From the NCBI GenBank assembly GCA_964546815.1, contig CAZJLR010000030.1, forward strand, positions 1 to 64,000: a stretch of 64,000 nt of DNA. The letters are read 5' to 3'. Numbering within the stretch: position 1 is the stretch's first letter; every line of letters starts with the position of its first letter. This DNA is from JAIEPM01 sp964546815. Lineage in GTDB: Bacteria; Cyanobacteriota; Vampirovibrionia; Obscuribacterales; Obscuribacteraceae. Positions 17,811 to 25,726 of the stretch are shown piece after piece. The notes under the pieces were generated by a model. The model saw only the letters and a list, made by a program, of their open reading frames with translations. It did no database searches and had not been told where the DNA came from. Made by a program: the position numbers and the translations under genes.

Positions 17811-18779
17811 ATGTTTAAAAGTGGCGACGTTTTGAAACTTGCAGATAGGTTTATGAGTCCCTCACATGCCGATTCATTCGACAAACAGAGTGCGCTAATC
17901 AATTGCCTGGTACTGGTTGCCATTTTTCACATTGTGATGTCGATCGCTTTTGCAAAAATGGAAGAGTGGGAGCGCAAGCACAATCACCATGTTAGTAAAA
18001 CGGTGGAAATTGTTTTCACCGACTTGATGGTGGCACCACCAGAGTTTCACAAGAAAAAAGAAGAAGATTACCTGGCAGCTCAAAGTTTGATCAATTTGAA
18101 AAACAGCAATACTGGCTCACAATCAGGCGCAAAGAAAGGCACAAACGTTAAAGCGGCAATAATCAAAAGCGAAGAGAAAATAATTAGCAATGTCGCTAAG
18201 GTGCAAATCGCCAATGGAGACGAAAAGAAAGTAGAACAAAAACCAATCGATAAGAATGGACAACTGCTGGCGAGCAGAGCAATTGACGACGAGCAAAAGC
18301 AAGCAGCAATTTCTCAAAACGCTATTGCAAATCCTGCCATAGACGCAAGTGATCTGGGTGACCCAAATGCAATTTCAGACAGCAATTTCAAAGACGGCGA
18401 CGGTCTGAGCAACGGAATAAGCGGCGATTACAATGGCAACCCTGGCGATTCAAATCTGGCTCCTGGCGCAGAGATTCCGCAGCCAACCGCCTCCTCGGTA
18501 ATACAACTGAAAGACATCGCTCCATACCGAAAAGAAATGCTCATGCGAATCGCACGCGAATGGACTCCGCCGAAAAACCATCAAGTCACACTTGTCGTCT
18601 TGATGACAATAGCCAAAGACGGCACCTTGCTGAAAGCGCAAATCATCGGCGCTGACGCAAGCAAAAGAGTGCAAAAAGATGTGCTCGAAGCAATTGAACG
18701 AACTATATATGCACCGTTGCCCGATTGGTATAAGAAAGATCAACTTTCATTCAAAATCGAACTGAGAAACTACCAATGA
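17811..18779 (+). CDS. TonB-like protein
   Basis: A 322-residue protein with one N-terminal membrane helix (LINCLVLVAIFHIVMSIAF), a long polar Lys/Asp/Asn-rich linker, and a TonB/TolA-type C-terminal domain (YRKEMLMRIAREWTPP, VVLMTIAKDGTLLKAQII, ending APLPDWYKK). Such proteins transmit force from the inner to the outer membrane. I chose the ATG at 17811 because GGGGAG lies nine bases upstream; an ATG at 17763 is also open. No exbB, exbD, tolQ or outer-membrane receptor is nearby, so its motor is encoded elsewhere or it has another role. Two hairpins precede it. Confidence 0.75.
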   Translation: MFKSGDVLKLADRFMSPSHADSFDKQSALINCLVLVAIFHIVMSIAFAKMEEWERKHNHHVSKTVEIVFTDLMVAPPEFHKKKEEDYLAAQSLINLKNSNTGSQSGAKKGTNVKAAIIKSEEKIISNVAKVQIANGDEKKVEQKPIDKNGQLLASRAIDDEQKQAAISQNAIANPAIDASDLGDPNAISDSNFKDGDGLSNGISGDYNGNPGDSNLAPGAEIPQPTASSVIQLKDIAPYRKEMLMRIAREWTPPKNHQVTLVVLMTIAKDGTLLKAQIIGADASKRVQKDVLEAIERTIYAPLPDWYKKDQLSFKIELRNYQ

Positions 18780-18800
18780 GTTATTATTCAAAAACTCATT
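18775..18800 (+). other. hairpin over the stop codon of the TonB-like gene
   Basis: AATGAGTT (18775-18782) pairs perfectly with AACTCATT (18793-18800). The stem includes the TGA stop. It lacks a following T run, so it may stabilise the mRNA end rather than terminate. Confidence 0.4.
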
Positions 18801-18873
18801 AGCCGGCGATGGTTTCACCGCACCGGAAAATGGGCACAACTCTGTATGGCACATTCCCGGTTGAGGTTTAACT

Positions 18874-19002
18874 ATGGAAGCGGCGGTTGGCACTCCACTA
18901 TGGCTCGGATTTATTATGGGTGCTTGGGTTTGTATTTGCGCCGGGTTAGGCGCAAAGGCAGTCTTTTTCGATTCTGAAAAGCCAAACCAGTTTGAAGACT
19001 AA
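18874..19002 (+). CDS. 42-residue single-helix membrane protein
   Basis: An ATG at 18874, with GAGG seven bases upstream, opens a frame of 42 codons ending in TAA at 19000-19002. The product has a short N-terminus, one hydrophobic segment at about 8-31 (TPLWLGFIMGAWVCICAGLG) with two cysteines, and a polar tail FFDSEKPNQFED. The good ribosome site and clean membrane-helix composition support a real gene. It overlaps the end of the convergent uspA-like gene by four bases. Small membrane proteins of this size often modulate a larger membrane complex. The partner is unknown, and the upstream TonB-like protein is one candidate. Confidence 0.55.
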   Translation: MEAAVGTPLWLGFIMGAWVCICAGLGAKAVFFDSEKPNQFED

Positions 19003-19466
19003 CGCACTGGGCGTTTGACAATCTCAACCGAACAGGGTGCATGTGACAAGACAGCCTGGGATACACTTCCGAGCAAAAATCGCTCGATTCCGGTGCGTCC
19101 GTGCGAACCCATGACTATTAGATCAGCCTTCCAATCTGTCGCCCTTTGAATGATCGTTTCTTTGATTCTAGGGCTTTCAATTGCTTCATGTTCTACTTTT
19201 AGCTCAGGATAGTTCCCGCTGAGCCTTGCCGCACAAGCCGCAGCGTAATCTTTAGTCTCCTGTTCCAGACGCTTTGCATAGGCGACTGCCTGGTCGACAG
19301 CGCTGGCGTCCCAGCCGGCAAAGTCTGGATGGTAGGGTTCAAAAACAGTTAAGACCAGAAATTCCGAAGCAGCGGGCCAGGGGCGGCGTAGCACTGACTC
19401 AAGCGCATATTCGGAGTGCGCGGAGTTGTCTAGCGCGAGCATTACTTTCATATTGTTTGTAGCCAT
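18999..19466 (-). CDS. universal stress protein, UspA family
   Basis: A 155-residue single-domain Usp protein: MKVMLALDNSAHSEYALE at the start and the ATP-binding signature GSHGRTGIERFLLGSVS near the end (the G-2x-G-9x-G[S/T] pattern), so it is probably an ATP-binding member. Such proteins help survival under starvation and stress by mechanisms that vary. It may start at 19466 or at MKVM (19451). A GAGG lies 11 bases before the upstream ATG, which is a little far. Confidence 0.9.
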   Translation of the reverse strand: MATNNMKVMLALDNSAHSEYALESVLRRPWPAASEFLVLTVFEPYHPDFAGWDASAVDQAVAYAKRLEQETKDYAAACAARLSGNYPELKVEHEAIESPRIKETIIQRATDWKADLIVMGSHGRTGIERFLLGSVSQAVLSHAPCSVEIVKRPVR

Positions 19467-19690
19467 CAGAGTTCATGCCTCTTTTTTACATACATTGATT
19501 ACTAATAGCTTATAGCGTTTACATGATTTTTGAGTGAAAACCCTTCTCTGGAAAGCCTTTTGAGTGCATACTTCACCTTTGCTTAATAATCGCTTGCCAA
19601 TGGCAGGTTGAAGAACTAGCATGTTTGCATACCGTTGAAATTGGCACTAACGATGACACGCAGTTTTCCATTCCTGTTTATTTTTATTGA

Positions 19691-19734
19691 GGTTCACTTG
19701 GACTGAGCAGAGTTGCTCGCACTCCAGGTGGACC
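19691..19734 (+). promoter_or_regulatory. antiterminator-like hairpin before aroF
   Basis: GGTTCACTTGGA (19691-19702) pairs over all 12 positions with TCCAGGTGGACC (19723-19734), with two G-U pairs. An inner GAGCA/TGCTC stem caps it. The last four bases (GACC) are also the first four of the terminator stem, so the two structures compete at that end. Confidence 0.5.
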
Positions 19735-19764
19735 GCAGCTCATAACTGCGGTCTTTTCGTTTTT
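19731..19764 (+). terminator. intrinsic terminator in the DAHP synthase leader
   Basis: GACCGCAG (19731-19738) pairs perfectly with CTGCGGTC (19746-19753) around a 7-base loop and is followed by TTTTCGTTTTT. It sits 145 bases before the aroF start. The stretch AGGTGGACCGCAG resembles a T-box sequence with one base missing. Confidence 0.75.
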
Positions 19765-19908
19765 CAGGGACATTTCATGCAAGAGTTACATTTTTTTCTC
19801 GGATACTTTATTACCAGGTTTAGTCCGGTCTGATGATTCCGCAGAAACGAAATACTTCCGGGGCTACAAGGCTTCTGGTTTCGTGTTTCCGTAAAAAGGA
19901 GAACAAGA

Positions 19909-20805
19909 GTGATAGATGTAAAACTAGTTGCGAAATCAAATCAAGATCACAAAACTGAGATCAAGATTTCCGAACAAGTAAGCGTTGGTGGCAAAAACCT
20001 ACTGATTATCGGCGGACCATGCACTGTCGAAACTCCAGAACAAATGGAAGAAGTAGCCAAAAATCTTGCGGCACACGTGCAAATGATCCGTGGCGGAGTC
20101 TACAAACCGCGCACGTCTCCGTACAGCTTCCAGGGCTTAGGCGAAGACGGTTTGTCTATTTTGGCTTCAATCAAAGAGAGCTATTCAATGCCTGTCATTA
20201 CAGAAGTAATGGCACAAGATCAAATATCAACAGTAGAAAAAGTCTCTGATATTTTGCAATTAGGCAGTCGCAATATGCAAAACTATGAATTGCTGAAAGC
20301 ACTCGGCAAAGCCAGTCGGCCAGTACTTTTGAAACGAGGACTTTCAGCCACCATCGAAGAAATGTTGTTAGCCGCAGAGTACATCGTCAGCCATGGAAAT
20401 CCAAATGTGATTTTGTGCGAAAGAGGCATTCGCAGCTTTGACACATTCACACGCAACGTGCTCGACCTGGGCGCAGTCGTCGCACTCAAACAATTGAGTC
20501 ATTTACCAGTTATTGTTGACCCAAGTCATGCTTGCGGAAAGCGCGAATTAGTGGCAGATCTCGCCAGAGCATCTATCGCTTGCGGTGCAGATGGACTAAT
20601 TATCGAATGCCACCCTGAGCCGGAAAAATCTGTCTCTGATGCGCGCCAGGCTCTGTCGCTCGAAGATATGATCAGCCTGGTCAAGAGTCTCAAGCCAATT
20701 GCAAAAGCTGTCGGCAGAAACGTACAGGAAAACAAATCGAACGAAAATCAAATCGTTCCACTGCGTAAGCCAGTCGTGCAACTTTCGGTGAAAACGAAAA
20801 GATAG
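19909..20805 (+). CDS. aroF: 3-deoxy-7-phosphoheptulonate (DAHP) synthase, type I-beta
   Basis: This enzyme joins phosphoenolpyruvate and erythrose 4-phosphate in the first step of the shikimate pathway. The product is 298 residues from a GTG start with AAGGAG seven bases before it. Key motifs are IIGGPCTVET, GGVYKPRTSPYSFQG and VDPSHACGKRE, with the metal-binding Cys, His, Glu and Asp of the family in place. There is no fused chorismate mutase or ACT domain, so allosteric feedback through such a domain is not expected and control may lie in the leader. The C-terminus has a polar extension. A PII-like gene follows 41 bases later. The symbol is by class; aroG or aroA names are also used for this enzyme. 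Confidence 0.93.
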   Translation: MIDVKLVAKSNQDHKTEIKISEQVSVGGKNLLIIGGPCTVETPEQMEEVAKNLAAHVQMIRGGVYKPRTSPYSFQGLGEDGLSILASIKESYSMPVITEVMAQDQISTVEKVSDILQLGSRNMQNYELLKALGKASRPVLLKRGLSATIEEMLLAAEYIVSHGNPNVILCERGIRSFDTFTRNVLDLGAVVALKQLSHLPVIVDPSHACGKRELVADLARASIACGADGLIIECHPEPEKSVSDARQALSLEDMISLVKSLKPIAKAVGRNVQENKSNENQIVPLRKPVVQLSVKTKR

Positions 20806-20846
20806 TATCCTTGTCGCCATAGCAACCGCTGCGGCGAGGACGACTC

Positions 20847-21179
20847 ATGAAATTGATTGTGGCGATTATCCAGCCTTCAAAGCTTGACTACCTGACGGCT
20901 GCGCTACGCCGTGCCGGAGTTCGCGGTGTCACAGTCACGCAAGCCCGCGGCTTTGGGGACGAGAATGCTAACTATGACTGGAATTTGAGCGGTGATTTAA
21001 CTCAAAAGCTCAAAGTAGAAACTGTGGTTAGCGACGAAATTTGCGACGAGATTGTCATGGTGATTCAAGCTACGATTGCCAAAGGCAACAAAGAGCACGC
21101 ATTCCTTTATGTCGTTGACGTGGTCAAAACAGTGCATTTCTTCACCGGCGAAACCGATGCAGAAAATAAAGCAGAATAG
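20847..21179 (+). CDS. divergent PII-family signalling protein
   Basis: A 110-residue protein with the PII fold pattern: MKLIVAIIQPSKLDYLTAAL, GVRGVTVTQARGFG, KLKVETVVSDE and a terminal FTGETD. Canonical PII proteins bind ATP and 2-oxoglutarate and tune nitrogen metabolism through the T-loop. Here the T-loop (DENANYDWNLSGDLTQKL) is about two residues short and lacks the uridylylated Tyr, and the B-loop TGxxGDGKI is replaced by AKGNKEHAF. Ligand binding and targets may therefore differ. GAGGA lies six bases before the start. Its position after the DAHP synthase gene suggests co-transcription. Confidence 0.8.
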   Translation: MKLIVAIIQPSKLDYLTAALRRAGVRGVTVTQARGFGDENANYDWNLSGDLTQKLKVETVVSDEICDEIVMVIQATIAKGNKEHAFLYVVDVVKTVHFFTGETDAENKAE

Positions 21180-21193
21180 ATTTCTGATTTGCT

Positions 21194-22108
21194 TTAGTTG
21201 AAATTCAAATCAATCTTAAAGTCTGGCGTCATCAAATGCGATGATGGTTTTGCACGCCACAAAAGCATGTGACACTTTGCCGGCAAATTGGTCAATTGAA
21301 AATCTGTAGCACCTTCGGGTGTGCCTACAAGATCGTTGCAGGAAGGTGCGCATGTTTTGGTAGTGCGCACTGCAAGTGTTTGAGTGTTTTCAAAAACATC
21401 AGGCGGATATTTACTCAAGTTAGTACTGGTGCCGGGCTCAATGTAGATGTAGTTATAACCAAAATCTTTCGCATTGTATGTGTGCAAATCAAAATGGATA
21501 TCGCTAATTTTTACGTCGTTGAGCATTGAATGGATATTGTTGTAATAGTCCATGACGTTGTAAGTAACTTCTTCACGCTTTTCTTTGGCAAAAATTTTGA
21601 CGGAAGTCGGCGGAACATAGGTTGGAAATACCTTGGCGAAATCTGCATCTGTGGGAAAACGAGTGCGCGGAATATTCATAACAGTCAAATACCATTCCGG
21701 CGAGATAAGCAAATAAGGATTGCCCAAAGATGCGCTTTCGCGAGAAGCTCCTTCGGTGAGACTACCGGCGCCACCATTTGCGCGGAATGTATAACCCTTC
21801 GTGCTCCACCAGGCGCTTTTGGAATCGAGAGCTATAACATTTGGAGAAACAGTGTATGTACCTGAAATCAACTCGGGATGAGAGTTAACATTTTTATTGC
21901 GGATAGCGAGGATTTGATCTGCCGTTTTGCCGTTGTAGTCCATTAAGCCCTGCAAGCCTATGTCTACTGAGTCAGGAGCTTTGGTGCCATAGCCGACAGA
22001 CAGCGTGTTGCCACTGTCACCCTGAGAACCGCAAGATGAAAGGATAAACACCGAAGAAATAACTGCAGCCAGAATCTTTGCGCAATCAGACGAGTTGCTC
22101 AATTTCAT
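21194..22108 (-). CDS. hypothetical lipoprotein
   Basis: A 304-residue protein with a lipoprotein signal (AAVISSVFILSSCG), the lipidated Cys following LSS. I chose the ATG at 22108, with GGGGAG seven bases upstream, rather than 22129. The mature part is about 280 residues, Tyr/Asn/Thr-rich and predicted beta, with one CAPSC pair near the C-terminus. I recognise no family. It is likely anchored in the outer or inner membrane. It converges on the PII-like gene. Confidence 0.6.
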   Translation of the reverse strand: MKLSNSSDCAKILAAVISSVFILSSCGSQGDSGNTLSVGYGTKAPDSVDIGLQGLMDYNGKTADQILAIRNKNVNSHPELISGTYTVSPNVIALDSKSAWWSTKGYTFRANGGAGSLTEGASRESASLGNPYLLISPEWYLTVMNIPRTRFPTDADFAKVFPTYVPPTSVKIFAKEKREEVTYNVMDYYNNIHSMLNDVKISDIHFDLHTYNAKDFGYNYIYIEPGTSTNLSKYPPDVFENTQTLAVRTTKTCAPSCNDLVGTPEGATDFQLTNLPAKCHMLLWRAKPSSHLMTPDFKIDLNFN

Positions 22109-22219
22109 TGCCTGTCTCCCCATATACAACAGAACACCTCAAGCTTTGCAACCTAAGATTAGAACTCTGTCTATGTTACAACAGCAAGGACTGTTTAGAT
22201 ACCAAAATTGTCATTTAAG

Positions 22220-23143
22220 CTAAGGGCTACTTTGTTGCCGACGATTTTTCAGTTCTTTGTAAATTGCACCAAGACCGAGGACAGCAAATAATGCGAGCAA
22301 ACGCGTTCCGCATCGAGGCAAGTTGCCAAAAGCCGGTATAAGCAATAACAATGAAGAAAGAAAAGCACCAATCACAATATCAATAGCACGAGCCCAAGCC
22401 GGACTTGTAGCAAGTAAAGGAATTTTGTTAATCCGAGAAATCAATGTCACAGCATGCCCGAGGTTATATACAGAGAGAGATAAACCAACAAGCATAGCCC
22501 CTTCAGAAAGCCCAACTAACAAAATTGCCAGAGGCCAACCTATTTGTGTGAGAAACACTGCACGAACAACAGTCATTGCAATCATCGAAATAAGCAGCCC
22601 GGCACCAAAGCATTTCCAAAAACTCTTTCGGCATTCTTCAACAGCAGATTGCAGGTGAGTTGGAAAAATCCACCAACAAATAAATCCGATGAGACAAAGG
22701 AAAGCAAAGGAAGGAAGGAATCGCTGCTTTTTGTTTGCCCAGGTGCGCATCTGCAGCATGGGGCGAAATTTACGCTCAAGGCTGCTGCGTGGTTTTATAA
22801 AGTCTCTAATTAGAGGCTTGTCTTTCACAATTTCAACTAAGGGACCTTCTGCCGCAGCAGAATTTTCTTGCAAGAATGCAAAAAATAAAGTCTGGTCAGG
22901 ATCGTTTATAACAGCCGCATCATCTGTCTTAGTTGAATTCTCTTGATTGGCACTATCTTGAGCGTAAGCGGCAGTCGTAGAAAAAGTAAGCGACATTACT
23001 GCTATCAATAAAAATGCAGGAAGGCATTTTATGATTTGGCAAAATGTAAGCTGAAAACAGCGCATAGATAAGCGCAAAGAGCAGCCGGAAATCTGCCATC
23101 GTCGTAGTAAATGATCGGCATTTTTTACCATAAGCTTAAACAA
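22220..23143 (-). CDS. membrane protein of the ECF sigma operon, unknown function
   Basis: About 307 residues: a hydrophobic leader ending TTAAYAQDS (possible signal peptide), a polar stretch, then four or five membrane helices between about 135 and 290. The start is uncertain. A TTG at 23143 has AAGGAG four bases upstream and overlaps the anti-sigma gene by eight bases; an ATG at 23131 lies after the anti-sigma stop. It is the last gene of the sigma/anti-sigma operon and could be a stress sensor or a partner of the anti-sigma protein. I recognise no family. Confidence 0.6.
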   Translation of the reverse strand: MFKLMVKNADHLLRRWQISGCSLRLSMRCFQLTFCQIIKCLPAFLLIAVMSLTFSTTAAYAQDSANQENSTKTDDAAVINDPDQTLFFAFLQENSAAAEGPLVEIVKDKPLIRDFIKPRSSLERKFRPMLQMRTWANKKQRFLPSFAFLCLIGFICWWIFPTHLQSAVEECRKSFWKCFGAGLLISMIAMTVVRAVFLTQIGWPLAILLVGLSEGAMLVGLSLSVYNLGHAVTLISRINKIPLLATSPAWARAIDIVIGAFLSSLLLLIPAFGNLPRCGTRLLALFAVLGLGAIYKELKNRRQQSSP

Positions 23144-23558
23144 GCTGCTCCTTGCTGTTTGCCGCTTTCATGAGCATCTGCAAGGCAAGCAGACCAAGAC
23201 CACCTGCCCCCCAACTCAATACACTCTGAACAGAATCAAATGGAACCATAACTAAAAATGCAAGGGTAGCTGCCACTCCTACCGGCCAAATTGAAGTTTC
23301 TACACCGGGAGTAGATTGTTTTTCAATTGAATCCAAAATCTTTTGCGTCAGCCCTTCAGACACATCAAATTGCGGCAACGCTGCGCTCATCTGCGCTAGC
23401 TCAATGTGCTGTGAAAGCCAATTCTCGCAGGCACGACATTCAAGCTTATGCTTTTCAAAAGAGAGTTGCTCAGCCTGACTCAGCATCTGAGTGCTCTCAG
23501 CCATTTCAAAAAGCCTTTTGAATTCGGTGCAATTACATTCAGTCAAGTCATCAGCCAT
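23136..23558 (-). CDS. zinc-finger anti-sigma factor
   Basis: A 140-residue protein. The N-terminal cytoplasmic domain has the ZAS signature HKLECRAC (HxxxCxxC), preceded by further Cys residues in CNCTEF. Membrane-spanning segments follow near 95-130. It directly follows the ECF sigma gene with a 24-base gap and would hold that sigma factor inactive at the membrane until an envelope signal. An upstream GTG at 23567 is an alternative start. Family assignment rests on the motif, the topology and the neighbour. Confidence 0.8.
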   Translation of the reverse strand: MADDLTECNCTEFKRLFEMAESTQMLSQAEQLSFEKHKLECRACENWLSQHIELAQMSAALPQFDVSEGLTQKILDSIEKQSTPGVETSIWPVGVAATLAFLVMVPFDSVQSVLSWGAGGLGLLALQMLMKAANSKEQLV

Positions 23559-23582
23559 AACGTTCACCTTCAGCCCCTAATA

Positions 23583-24257
23583 TTAGCCCTGTACTTTTTG
23601 TTCTTCAAGCAAGATCTTGCGCAACTTTTCTCTTATGCGAAACAACATCGATTTGACAGCGCTTTCTGTTTCATCAACCACAGTGGCAATATCCGCATAA
23701 GGCAAATCATGTTGATATCGCAAAACAAATATTTGCCGATGACGCGGAGAAAGTCGTTGCAATGCTGCATGCAGCGTCGCCTGAGTAAACTTCAACTCAA
23801 CCTCTTCCTCTACAGACCCTGCGCTTTGCGGCTCTGTTTGAGGGCTTTCTTCAAGCAATTCTTCCAGTGAATCAAAATAGCGACTTTTGCTGTCTCTTAT
23901 GAAATTCAATGTTGAGTTCGATGCAATTTTCAAAAGCCAGGGTTTCAAGTTGGCGTTCAAATGAAAGCTTCCCAAATTTTTGTATGCTTTCAAAAAGGTG
24001 TCCTGGGTTAAGTCTGCACTTGATTCATGACTTTGAACCATCTGATATATCACGTTATAGACTAGTTTCTGATAACGACGAACGATGCTTTCGAAAGCTC
24101 TTTTTTGCCCAGAAAGAGTGAGAGCAATCAATTCGTTATCGGTTAAATTGTCTATCGGTATTGACGGCACTTGACTCTTTCCTGCAATTGACGAGCTGAG
24201 TTCGATTGCTCCTTGCAAGAATTTTGTCCCACAAACACCCAAATTCAAAGCAGGCAT
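23583..24257 (-). CDS. ECF-type RNA polymerase sigma factor
   Basis: A 224-residue sigma factor. Region 2 is seen in FESIVRRYQKLVYNVIYQM and DLTQDTFLKAYKNL, and region 4 in ALQRLSPRHRQIFVLRYQHDLPYADIATVV followed by the recognition helix ESAVKSMLFRIREKL. A 30-residue N-terminal extension precedes region 2. GGAG lies eight bases before the ATG. It is encoded between a Spy/CpxP-like protein and a ZAS anti-sigma factor, so it probably directs an envelope-stress regulon and its own operon. Confidence 0.93.
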   Translation of the reverse strand: MPALNLGVCGTKFLQGAIELSSSIAGKSQVPSIPIDNLTDNELIALTLSGQKRAFESIVRRYQKLVYNVIYQMVQSHESSADLTQDTFLKAYKNLGSFHLNANLKPWLLKIASNSTLNFIRDSKSRYFDSLEELLEESPQTEPQSAGSVEEEVELKFTQATLHAALQRLSPRHRQIFVLRYQHDLPYADIATVVDETESAVKSMLFRIREKLRKILLEEQKVQG

Positions 24258-24321
24258 TTAATCGTCTCCATTATGAGCCAGAGGCAAGGAAGAGCTCCCC
24301 CATCCTTGCCCATCCAGGTTT

Positions 24322-24855
24322 TCAGTCTTCGCTGAAAAGTCCGCCATCGCTTGCTTTTAGCAGCATGCCAATGCGCCGAGGCTTGATGCCCCCACTTATC
24401 AACTCGCTGACTCGATTATGGATTTGCTGTCTTTGAGCGGCTGTCAGCACCTTACGCGCTTCAAGAACCGAGCTAAGGCGCATGTCTTGCACTTGCTCAC
24501 GCATAGACCGCAATTCTTTGACTTTAGCTTTTATTTGCTCATCGCTAGCCTTTTCGTCTGCCATTAAATTCGACAGCTCAAGCATGCCCTGGCGCAATTG
24601 CTCACGAATTGGGCGTGTTTGATCTTGTGTGTCTGCCATAATTTTGGAGAGCTTTGTTCGCTGTTCTTCAGTTGCATCAATTCGATTGAAAAAGCGCTTG
24701 CTCACAAACTTACGCACAGCAGTCTCAAAGTCTTTGTCGATTAGTGGCGCAGAACTCGGTGTACCAGCCAGTGATGGCGAAAACACCCCAAGCAACGCGG
24801 GTGAGCCCAGCGCAATGACCAGTGCTCCGATTTTTGCTGTCTTCCCAAATTTCAT
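24322..24855 (-). CDS. Spy/CpxP-like periplasmic protein (LTXXQ)
   Basis: A 177-residue exported protein: signal segment at about 8-30, then an all-helical domain with FFNRIDATEEQRTKL and a second LTAAQRQQI motif, as in Spy, CpxP and ZraP. These proteins are periplasmic chaperones or stress sensors. AGGAG lies seven bases before the ATG. It is the first gene of the operon with the sigma and anti-sigma factors (64 bases between them). It could be an effector of the response or the signal carrier that resets the anti-sigma. Confidence 0.8.
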   Translation of the reverse strand: MKFGKTAKIGALVIALGSPALLGVFSPSLAGTPSSAPLIDKDFETAVRKFVSKRFFNRIDATEEQRTKLSKIMADTQDQTRPIREQLRQGMLELSNLMADEKASDEQIKAKVKELRSMREQVQDMRLSSVLEARKVLTAAQRQQIHNRVSELISGGIKPRRIGMLLKASDGGLFSED

Positions 24856-25062
24856 TTCGTTTCTCCTGCCTTTGTTAAGTTCGACCCTTCGCCGAAAGGA
24901 GCATTTTCTGCTTCCGAATTCAAATACACACGGGTTTTGAATTGGTTGCGGTTTTGAAGATTAAATACTCGATAGTTCCAAAAACACCGGCTTTTCAACG
25001 ACCGCCCCTGATAGCTGATATGATTTGTAGTCTCGGATTTTGAGCCCACCGCTGAGGAAATC

Positions 25063-25716
25063 ATGCGAGTCGCTGCGTTTTTTAGCACAATTGTTGCCTG
25101 CGCCCTGTGTGCAGCCTGCACTGCGGGTGCCCCAGAGCAAAGCGGAGCCCAGACAGGTACAGTGGCACCTGGCACAGGAACAGAATCTTCCAAAACGGAT
25201 AGCGCCGCAAAAGCAAATGAGCCGTCACCAGAAGAATACACAAAATGCATTGAAGAAATAGCAGCCAGCGCCGACGACACTATCATGGATGGATGGTTCT
25301 TCGGACAAGAAGCCAGAATGCTCAAGTCGTTTTATCGAAAAATTCCAGCCGCACAGAAAGCTGAATTCGCCATGGCTTATCACGACTGGATGAGCAAATC
25401 TGGAGAAGACATGGTCAGCGACTTCAAATCATATGTGCCATATTCAAAACGCGCAGATTTTGCGATTGATTGGTGGAGTAAAAAAGTAGAACGATTTAAC
25501 ACGCAAGAAAAAAAGCAGCAAGTCTTGTGGGCACATGAATCAATTCAAGACGCAGGCGAACTCTGGTGGCGCGCCAACGAAAAACTAAATCCTGCTTCTG
25601 TGGATTCACCAAAAACTTTAGCGCATGACGAAGAGCAAAAAATGGTTTCCAAATTCATGGAAAACGAAGGCAGCCCCGGTAGCATTTCCGACCAAGTTTG
25701 GAAACGCACGCATTAA
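25063..25716 (+). CDS. hypothetical lipoprotein
   Basis: A 217-residue lipoprotein: the signal ends ACALCAACTAG with the lipobox Cys at residue 19. A Gly/Thr/Ser-rich linker is followed by a mostly helical acidic and basic domain with several Trp residues. GAGGAA lies three to four bases before the ATG. I recognise no family. It ends ten bases from the convergent gene. Confidence 0.6.
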   Translation: MRVAAFFSTIVACALCAACTAGAPEQSGAQTGTVAPGTGTESSKTDSAAKANEPSPEEYTKCIEEIAASADDTIMDGWFFGQEARMLKSFYRKIPAAQKAEFAMAYHDWMSKSGEDMVSDFKSYVPYSKRADFAIDWWSKKVERFNTQEKKQQVLWAHESIQDAGELWWRANEKLNPASVDSPKTLAHDEEQKMVSKFMENEGSPGSISDQVWKRTH

Positions 25717-25726
25717 GAATTCCCAC

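Larger units (their letters stand above)
19467..19908 (+). other. 442-base intergenic region / leader of the DAHP synthase gene
   Basis: No protein gene is seen. The region contains a long hairpin (19691-19734), an overlapping intrinsic terminator (19731-19764), and a further hairpin (19844-19889) directly before the ribosome site: GAAAC/GTTTC and GAAA/TTTC pairs with a 2-base bulge. This arrangement suggests transcription attenuation of the DAHP synthase gene, or alternatively a small RNA ending at the terminator. Confidence 0.5.

Noticed and set aside
19500..19764. Full T-box riboswitch call
   Set aside because: The T-box-like sequence lacks one base and I could not identify stem I or a specifier loop. 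I report only an attenuator-like arrangement.
19830..19889. Hammerhead-ribozyme-like CTGATGA followed by GAAA before aroF
   Set aside because: Only seven unpaired bases lie between the two core motifs, so stem II is missing. The base at the cleavage position would be G, and stem I does not pair.
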